Source: Larix sibirica (Eukaryota > Streptophyta > Pinopsida > Pinales > Pinaceae). Taken from it: 25,847 nt of DNA. Shown in pieces: positions 19,901 through 25,847 of the stretch (positions are counted from its first letter, which is position 1; each line of letters opens with the position of its first letter). Made by a program: the position numbers and the translations under genes. Below the pieces are notes generated by a model. That model saw nothing but the letters and a program-made list of their open reading frames with translations, made no database searches and was not told the DNA's origin. The DNA is taken from NCBI GenBank assembly GCA_004151065.3, contig NWUY0300009506.1, positions 12,557 through 38,403 of the forward strand. The letters are read 5' to 3'.

Positions 19901-20460
19901 CCTAATAGAAAACTAGAGACATAGATAGGTCTATGATAACTGCAAATATAACTATATATGAAAACAAAGAAAGAGTTTTCATCATCCAAAAGAGGGATGG
20001 GAGGAGATTTTGAACTAGTGGAATCATCTGGATTTTTTGTAACAAATTGGACCACACAAGAAATTTTCACAATAACATCCAATTTAGTGTCATGGTTCTT
20101 GATTTGGGTTTGCACCTCATCCGGTTGCATTAAAATTTCATTGTTTTACTCATTCTCCTCAAGTAGAAATTTTCCAATTAGAGTTTTCATATTCCAACAT
20201 ATAGTGATTTTTTGAAAGTAATTTGTATATCTTTTGTTGAAGGTACCTATATCAAGGATCTAGGTCCCATTTCGCACTCAATTTCCTTCATGTCAAGGAA
20301 ATTCATTTCCACCTTCACTTTGTACTCAACTTTAGAAATTTATTCTTCAATGTGAGCAGGGGTTTCCTGTCTATAAGTAGCATTGACTTCCTCAGCTTCC
20401 TTGCACACTCGAGCACATGAAACTTTGTCACTATGAACTCATCCTCTTTTCCTTTTTCCA
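19890..20460 (-). pseudogene. Minus-strand coding-like stretch of unknown identity
   Basis: Reading on the minus strand, a Met at about 20462 begins MEKGKEDEFIVTKFHVLE. Other frames continue with EVNATYRQETPAHIEE and KVEYKVKVEMNFLDMKEIE, and later DEVQTQIKNHDTKLDVIVKI (in 20130-19894). The charged, heptad-like text suggests a coiled coil from a decayed ORF, possibly of a transposon, but no family is recognised and several frame changes are needed. Confidence 0.25.
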
Positions 20461-21049
20461 TTTCTAGTGATATTGAGCTCAAGGAAAATAAATGAATACT
20501 GATAGGAGAGATAGAGCTCGAGAGAGGAATAGATCCACGCTACATGAAATAAAAGGGGAGAAGCCAACCATAAGAAGAAATGTATCTCACTAGCACATAA
20601 AAACACCTCGACAAGGGTTAGAACCAAAAGAATCAAATAAAAAAGATACTAACCTCTAAATCCAGAGGAGTAAAAGGAAAGGAACAAAGCTTGAGTTTGG
20701 ATCCGCCTAAATGCGGAGATTATGATATTTTATGCATTTAAATAGGAAGGGTGGAGGTACCATTTCCCATCCTCTTCCCATGCTGGAAATTGATATCCAT
20801 ATCCATTGTATTAATCCTTCCTATTATGGCCATGATTGCACTGGGAGGGGGGAATACATTGCTTAGGAACTGCAACGTTAAACCGGTCGGCTTCCACGAC
20901 CGTTTCCATTTGGAAGGTTGCATGAAACATACAGGCTTCATTAGATGGATTAGACCACATTAGTTCTCTCTTGCACCCTATCTAGGGATTCGACATCATT
21001 TTCTACAAGGTTCACTCGGTCTATGAAGAGTTACAAGCTTTGGTCTAGA
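20461..21049. other. Region beyond the LINE RNase H, probable 3' untranslated part
   Basis: Downstream (in minus-strand sense) of the LINE coding region. Two overlapping open frames at 20738-20963 lie on opposite strands and neither shows a motif. No clear poly(A) tail (poly-T on the plus strand) marks the LINE end, so its 3' boundary is unknown. Confidence 0.4.
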
Positions 21050-21490
21050 GTCCAACCTTTATCCAAATTGTTATGAGTGTAAGAAATTCCTTCATTAACC
21101 AATTGGCCATAAATTTTGTTGGCTTCTCTATAGACATTAGAGGGTTTTAGGACTAGAATATTGGAAATGGTATGTTTGAGTTTCTCAATGCCTTATTATA
21201 GTTTCATGTTTTTGGAAAATTTACTTATTAGAGTGTCGTTTGACAATCTGGTTGTCATTTGCATGATAATATGGGTATATCGCTCTCCAATCAACTTATG
21301 AAATCCTTGTTGAAATACAATTCTTAATCCAAATTCAAGAGAAAAAAGTTTAGTGGCATTATTTCTCTCAACACCAAGGGAGCATGCATATGCCAAACTA
21401 TTTCTCCCTTGTCATTCTAAATAACAACACTAAAACTAGCAGGGCTAGGGTTTCCCTTGGAGGATCCAAAAAAATTTAGTTTCTTGAAAC
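21050..21490 (-). pseudogene. LINE C-terminal RNase H, catalytic Asp lost
   Basis: The domain opens with KLNFFGSSKGNPSPASFSVV, matching the L-N-x-D-G-S-x-K-G-N-P-G-P-A-G-F start of plant RVT_3-type RNase H domains. The first catalytic Asp position is Phe (TTT at 21470-21468). After a stop and a frame change, the second half follows at 21396-21196 with RNNATKLFSLEFGLRIVFQQ and GFHKLIGERYTHIIMQM, where relatives have N-N-x-A-E-x-x-A-L. The end block NVYREANKIYGQLVNEG (about 21115-21065) matches the H-x-x-R-E-A-N-x-x-A-D-x-L-A-N-x-G terminus. The order of all three blocks makes the identification firm. Confidence 0.82.
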
Positions 21491-21869
21491 CAATCACTGG
21501 AGGAGATCAATTGGGTGGATAAGGAGACTGAAGGTTGTGGTATTATTTGAGTGGTGGAATGAAATGGGGAGAGCTATTATATTTGCATAACAACATTTTC
21601 CTTTTCCTAGTATTTCCAGTATGCTTCTGTCCATGGAGAGATTTGAAGAGTCTCCACAATATTATGGTGAATTTTATTCCAAATTTGCAGTTCAAACATA
21701 ATTGTGTCCTTAAATATCCTTCTATTTTTCTCCTTCTAAGTTTCCCATAAAAGAAGTCCATAAAAAATTTGACAAGCCCAGTTTAAGATAAAGTTGCAAA
21801 AATTAGCGTCAATCCAATTGATGATGGTAGATCAAGTATTTCCTCAATCTATATTTGTTTGAAAAAATA

Positions 21870-22000
21870 TGGAAGCACTTCAATCCCATAGTTTCAACAA
21901 AGGGTCATTGATTCAAAAGATGTTCCATGTTTCCCTCAACTTGTCTGTAGAGGTAAAAATAGGAAGGACATCCCCTTCGAAGGAGATGATCCAATGTTAG
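21870..22000 (-). pseudogene. LINE zinc-finger-like (zf-RVT) region, cysteines lost
   Basis: In one minus-strand frame the text ILTLDHLLRRGCPSYFYLYR is followed by QVEGNMEHLLNQ, a stop, and PFVETM. Plant LINEs have a zinc-binding segment here with L-T-x-D-x-L-x-x-R-G, a C-x-x-C pair and E-x-x-x-H-L-x-x-x-C. The second Cys is replaced by Tyr and the final Cys position is a stop, so metal binding would be lost. Confidence 0.55.
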
Positions 22001-22279
22001 GATTTTCCTTCTAGCCACAAGTCATAATAAGGTGGATATTTTAGGCCATAGATTCTGCCTCCGTATTTTCCTTCATATTTTGACTTGATTTCCGTTTGAG
22101 TAGCCATCAATAATATGGTAGAATTCCTTTAAATTGAAATTTCCCTAGCTTTGAATCCCCATTGAAGCTTATCTAGCCCTATCCTGATTTGTATTTTCCT
22201 TTCTTGTATCTCAATCCAAAAGAATTCTCCATAATGTGAATCATTTCCTACCTACCATTGTTATTTTGGGATCCATGCT

Positions 22280-22869
22280 CTCCATTGTGAATCTGATGTG
22301 AGGGATTCCAATAGTGGCATACTTGAGTTTGGTTAGCATTAATTAGTAGAGTTTTGAGATTTTGAACCTTAGGTTGATTGTCCACTTTGGGAATCTATTG
22401 GCATGTATCCTTCCAAAACAAGGCAGATTGTCCATTTATAATTTCCCCAAAATAGTGATTCTATATTACTTCATGATTCTGCCAAGATGAGTTCCATATG
22501 AGGGATCCTTTATTTTCTCTTACCATACATATACGAGCTTTATCCTCAATATACGAAGTGTATTTTTCTTCCAAAGTTTGCTCCAATTAGCCTCCCTACT
22601 AGTAAGCCACCACCGCCAATTTTTGTCTCTAAGTGAAGCATCTTCTTTTTTTGTATCTCTCACTCCCAATCCCCTCAATTATTTGGGGTGCAAACTTTCT
22701 CCTAGGATACAATGTCCCACTTTCACTTAGCACTAGTGCTACCCCATAAGAAGTATATTTGAAGGTTTATAACTACTTTTAAGGGTGGATTTGGGAGTTG
22801 CAAGAATAGAGAAGATATAGAATGACATGGATTATAGGACTGATTTGATGAGGGTGAGACATCCAACCA
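22280..22869 (-). pseudogene. LINE ORF2 post-RT region
   Basis: Readable segments include FYIFSILATPKST (about 22820), WEK/LHPK-type text followed by LRGLGVRDTKKEDASLRDKN and WRWWL (about 22690-22610), and KDPSYGTHLGRIMK (about 22515-22470). These match the conserved stretch after the thumb in plant LINEs, where L-G-G-L-G-x-R-D-x and a W-R-W-x block are typical. Frames change at least three times. Confidence 0.7.
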
Positions 22870-24000
22870 AGTTAAGGGATCTAAATATCCAACTAGAGAG
22901 TTTTTTCTCTAGCTTTGAAAGGAGATCTTCCTAGGATATGTTACAAGATGAATTTTCAATGAGAGGGGCGCCAAGGTACTAATTAGAAGGAAGAGATAAG
23001 TGTTGGATACCAAGAATTCATGAGATAGTATTTTGAATGGTGAAAGAAATATTAAAAAGGAAAAGTTGAGGTTTATCGAGGTTTATCTTTGTGCTAGATG
23101 CATGCATGAATATCCAAAGGATATTCTTGATAGCTTGATATTATATAAATGAAGGAAAATAATGAGTATGGTATCATTTATGAAATGTACTTGCAAAGAC
23201 GTTGGTTCATTACCGTCCATCTTTAGCCTTTTCAATTTTCCTTCAAGAACCATTGCTTTGATGCTTTTGCCTAAACCCTCGACTATAAGGACGAAAATAA
23301 ATTTGAAAAGGAGATATCCTTTCTGAATTCCTCCTGAGGGGGAAAATGTGGGTGAGGGGGAGACTTCATCAAGATATAAAAGAAAGTAGATGAGGTTAGC
23401 GAAAGGATTCAATTCATCCTCTTATCTGAAAAACCAAAGGAAATAAGAATGTTCCTTATGTAATGTTATCTAAGCTTGTCAAAGGCCTTGGACATGTCTA
23501 GCATTAGCATCATACTAGGTTTATTGTAATTGAGGGAGTGTATGGTTTCATGAGCTAAGAATTATACCATCTAGAATTTTCCTACTTTCAACATACCCTA
23601 ATTGCTCAAGAGAAATAATAGTAGGGAGAAGGGGATTCATCCTATTAGTGATAACTTTGGTAATTATTTTGTATATGACATTGCAAAGGATTATGGATCT
23701 GAACTTGTCCAAGGATGAGGGATTGCTACCTTTGGGAATAAAGGTGAGAAAAGTGGCATTGAAGGGAGAGAGAATACCAAAGGTTTGACGAGAGTTTTCT
23801 AGAATGGCTCGGACCTCCTCTTTGATGATATCCCAATAGGCATGAAATAAATCAGTAGTGAACCCATCCCGCCCAAGGGATTTTCTAGCTTGCATAGATT
23901 GTGTGGTTTGTTCTACTTCTTCCAACATGATGGGACTCATCAATCCTGCGTTGTGCTCCCTAGTGATGAGACAAGGGATATTATGGGAAATGTTGTTTAT
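22870..24000 (-). pseudogene. LINE reverse transcriptase, catalytic site lost
   Basis: RT remnant. From right to left: the start block KSLGRDGFTTDLFHAYWDII (about 23885-23830), TFLTFIPKGSNP with LDKFRSIILCNVIYKIITKV (about 23760-23645), the first catalytic Asp in MLDMSKAFDK (Asp codon 23498-23496), SGGIQKGYLLFKFIFVLIVE (about 23330-23270, relatives have G-x-R-Q-G-D-P-L-S-P), then FINDTIL. In the F-x-D-D box the first Asp is Asn (AAT at 23178-23176) and the second Asp is kept (23175-23173). Open frames 23943-23548 and 23412-23083 are separated by a frame change and stops. The following thumb-like region (SSWIFRSLNLVGCLTLIKSV, about 22915-22850) matches plant LINEs. Confidence 0.88.
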
Positions 24001-24126
24001 GGCCTCCGAGCAATCCCCTGAAGGTTTTGTAAGAAGATATTTGAAGAATTTTAGCTCCTTGGATATTTCCTCATGCTTTTGAAGGTTCTTTCCATGACTA
24101 TCTTTAAGGGTTATGATTTTGTTCTG

Positions 24127-24471
24127 CTAGCGATACTGAATCATCGAAATGTGGAAACACTTGGTGTTTTCCTCTCCTTCTTTAAGCCATTTTACTCCTG
24201 ATTTTTTACACCATGGGATTTCCTCTTGGTTGAGCCTCTCTTCTAGCTGTTTATTGATGAGTTCTTCTTGTTGACAGGTGGCCTCAGTGCGACGTGAGAG
24301 TGTCATTTCTTGTTGAAGGACTTCCATTTGATCCTCGATTATTTTCTTGTCCTCAAAGATATTTCCAAAAGTTGTTTGTTCCAAACTTTTAATTTTTGCT
24401 TCAATTTTTTTAGCTTCTACTGGAATTTGTACATAAGAGAGCATGAGATGATCTCCACTTCCTACCACCAC
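24127..24471 (-). pseudogene. LINE ORF2 linker between endonuclease and RT
   Basis: A 114-codon open frame with coiled-coil character (KKIEAKIKSLEQTTFGNIFE, then EDQMEVLQQEMTLSRRTEA), ending with the very conserved plant LINE segment EEIPWCKKSGVKWLKEGEEN followed by TKCFH. Relatives have a W-x-x-K-S-R-x-x-W-L-x-x-G-D-x-N-T-x-F-F-H pattern here. It connects in order to the endonuclease and the RT, and it is the best-preserved open part of the element. Confidence 0.85.
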
Positions 24472-24529
24472 TTTCTGATATTTGATTTGAAATCTAGGTG
24501 ATCAAGCTAGAATTTCTCAAAACGGAAGG

Positions 24530-25256
24530 GCCTATTCTGCTATGTTCCTCCTTGGTTCCATAGGATGTATATTGGCTAGTGATCAAAACCATTAGCTAGG
24601 AGAATCATGGTCGACAATTCTCCTCCTCTGACGTAGATATTTTCTAAAATTAGGAAACAATCTAACCTTGAGGCTATTTGGTGCTGCTGACCTCTTCTAT
24701 TATTCCAAGTGAAGTGACCATTGGTCATTTCTAGATCAATCAAATGATTGTGTTCTATGAACTGTTTAAAGGTTTTACTATCTCTATCTAGATGCCTGGT
24801 CCCTCCTTTCTTCTATAGAAGGTATGTAATCATGTTGAAGTCTCCTCCAATGATCCAGTGTTCATTCTCATGAAGATCATGGAGCCATTGAATATTATTA
24901 AGAAGCTAAATTTTTTTATCAGTGATTTGAGGACCGTATATATTGGTAATAAAACCTTTCTTGTTCTTCCAATTAGGTGAAAGCTTGCGATATTGTTCTG
25001 GGAGTAGCTATGAAGTTGTCCAACACAATTTCATGGGGGTTCTAGAGGAGAGAAAGACCTCCCAAGGCTCCCATAGCATCCACTGTAGTTCCTTTGGCTG
25101 TTTCCAAATTCTTTTGGCTATAAATATCAGGGATTGGGCCGAGCACTTTGTTTCTGTAACATTAGAATATTAGGACTTTTCCATTACAATTTTGTTTTTT
25201 AGGAGTCTCTACTTTGAGGGATCGTTTAACCCTCTTACATTCCATGACACAATCAT
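24530..25256 (-). pseudogene. LINE endonuclease (APE-like), degenerate
   Basis: This domain nicks target DNA to prime reverse transcription. It starts with MIVSWNVRGLNDPSK (Met codon ending at 25256), the standard opening of plant LINE ORF2, with the catalytic Asn in WNVRGLN. Further landmarks are TETKC with the catalytic Glu (about 25155), YGPQI (about 24930), HWIIGGDFNMI with catalytic Asp and Asn (about 24865-24835), GHFTWNNRRG (about 24720-24690) and a broken SDH-P-type end (FDH, stop, PI; about 24580). Stops follow DPSK and occur through the domain. Confidence 0.82.
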
Positions 25257-25327
25257 TCATTTGGAATGTTGGGGAAGTGTGGAGAAGAATTCAGTTAGCT
25301 AGCTATATTGTCCCGAATCAAGCATCA

Positions 25328-25537
25328 AGTTTCCCACCTTGTCCAACCGCTGATGATTGGTTCTACGTCCTTTTTCTTATCCTCCTGGTGCTTTCCTTTT
25401 GAGGTCTTTTTTGCCACTAGCTTAACTCCTAGTCCTGATTCTTTTACCAAGTCTTGGGATTTTGTTTGGTGTTGTTTTTCTTTAATGATAGCCTGCTTGA
25501 AGAGTTCTAGCTGGGGTTCAAGATGGGATTTTTTGTT
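25328..25537 (-). pseudogene. LINE ORF1 C-terminal tail
   Basis: A 70-codon frame open between two stops, with no Met start of its own. It is strongly basic and hydrophilic (QLELFKQAIIKEKQHQTKSQ and VAKKTSKGKHQEDKKKD) and lies about 70 bases upstream of the ORF2 endonuclease. Position and Lys-rich composition fit the end of a plant LINE ORF1, the RNA-binding protein. The N-terminal DUF4283-like and zinc-knuckle parts are not visible in the window. Confidence 0.45.
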
Positions 25538-25540
25538 TCA

Positions 25541-25691
25541 TGCCTCCTCAATTTCTTGAAATCAAATCCCCTAGCTCAAAGTCATCCATATCTTTGGAAG
25601 ATCCTACAATCCTGAATATGGGGAATTCCTTCTTTGTTGGTGTTCATTTTCTGTTGAGGAATCTCTTGTTCTGTAGATTTGGAAGCTTCTC
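25541..25691. other. Unassigned DNA upstream of the LINE ORF1 tail
   Basis: Between the ORF1 tail and the NN gap. A short readable minus-strand text (FPIFRIVGSSKDMDDFELGD, about 25630-25570) may be the preceding part of ORF1 in another frame, but this is weak. Confidence 0.3.
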
Positions 25692-25693
25692 NN
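25692..25693. other. Assembly gap (NN) upstream of the LINE
   Basis: Two Ns interrupt the region where LINE ORF1 would be expected. No LINE text is recognised in 25694-25847. Confidence 0.7.
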
Positions 25694-25847
25694 AAGGGTA
25701 TATGATCATACCCAATAATTTGAATCCATTCTAAGTCTCGATGGCTCAAATAGATAGATTATGGTAGGGAAGTAAAGGCATTCGTGTATACATAGATTAG
25801 AGCATAGGAGGTGTACATGCCTTGCTTTGTGACCTCAGAGATTTGAT

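Larger units (their letters stand above)
21050..25540 (-). mobile_element. Plant L1-type LINE with C-terminal RNase H, inactive
   Basis: Non-LTR retrotransposon on the minus strand. Reading from right to left it shows an ORF1 tail, an endonuclease, an EN-RT linker, reverse transcriptase, the post-RT region, a zinc-finger-like region and RNase H. The order and roughly 4.2-kb ORF2 length match plant L1-clade LINEs, some of which are known to carry an added RNase H domain. Many stops and frameshifts, and loss of catalytic residues in RT and RNase H, show it is dead. The 5' part of ORF1 is beyond the NN at 25692 or missing. The 3' end is not defined. Confidence 0.87.

Noticed and set aside
20738-20963. 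Open frames of 67 and 70 codons on opposite strands
   Set aside because: They shadow each other with no known motif. The region is more likely the LINE 3' untranslated part.
23169-23181. TGGTATCATTTA as a primer-binding site
   Set aside because: It lies inside the LINE RT catalytic motif on the opposite strand, so the match is chance.

Overview
The window looks like nuclear DNA of a seed plant with a large, transposon-rich genome. A gymnosperm is my best guess, but this is inference: the DNA is AT-rich, I see no intact host gene, and nearly everything recognisable is a decayed retroelement (caulimovirid pararetrovirus, Ty3/gypsy, plant L1-type LINE). No tRNA, rRNA, CRISPR array or bacterial-style operon was seen.

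Layout. (1) 1-2624, +: an endogenous caulimovirid fragment with protease, reverse transcriptase, RNase H and an unassigned C-terminal extension. One reading frame survives from about 78 to 2474 without a frameshift but with six internal stops. It ends at an N. (2) 2626-3970: AT-rich DNA, then a faint minus-strand coding-like stretch (3895-3096). (3) 3971-8230, +: a heavily mutated Ty3/gypsy element with a partial LTR copy, a fuller LTR, gag, protease, RT, RNase H and the start of integrase. (4) 8231-12970: AT-rich non-coding DNA with several direct and tandem repeats and a TATA/CCAAT-like cluster near 11055. (5) 13286-12975, -: a fragment resembling the large subunit of replication protein A. 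(6) 13342-15505: two 1,081-bp copies of one sequence on either side of an NN gap, probably an unmerged contig overlap. (7) 15506-18100: mostly unassigned DNA with one direct repeat, a microsatellite and a hairpin. (8) 18101-about 19900, +: a diverged third copy of the 1.08-kb sequence, followed by a tRNA-Met-type primer-binding site and a gag fragment. This fits the 5' part of a second LTR element and suggests the 1.08-kb family is an LTR. (9) about 21050-25540, -: a near-full-length but dead plant L1-type LINE with the ORF1 tail, endonuclease, RT, zinc-finger region and a C-terminal RNase H domain.

The parts do not act together as a pathway; they are layers of independent insertions. Single or double N positions sit at or next to several content switches, so those junctions may be assembly joins rather than genomic ones. 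No system here is clearly new. The items I would check first are the unassigned extension after the caulimovirid RNase H, the RPA-like fragment, the 1.08-kb family as an LTR, and the RNase H-bearing LINE.
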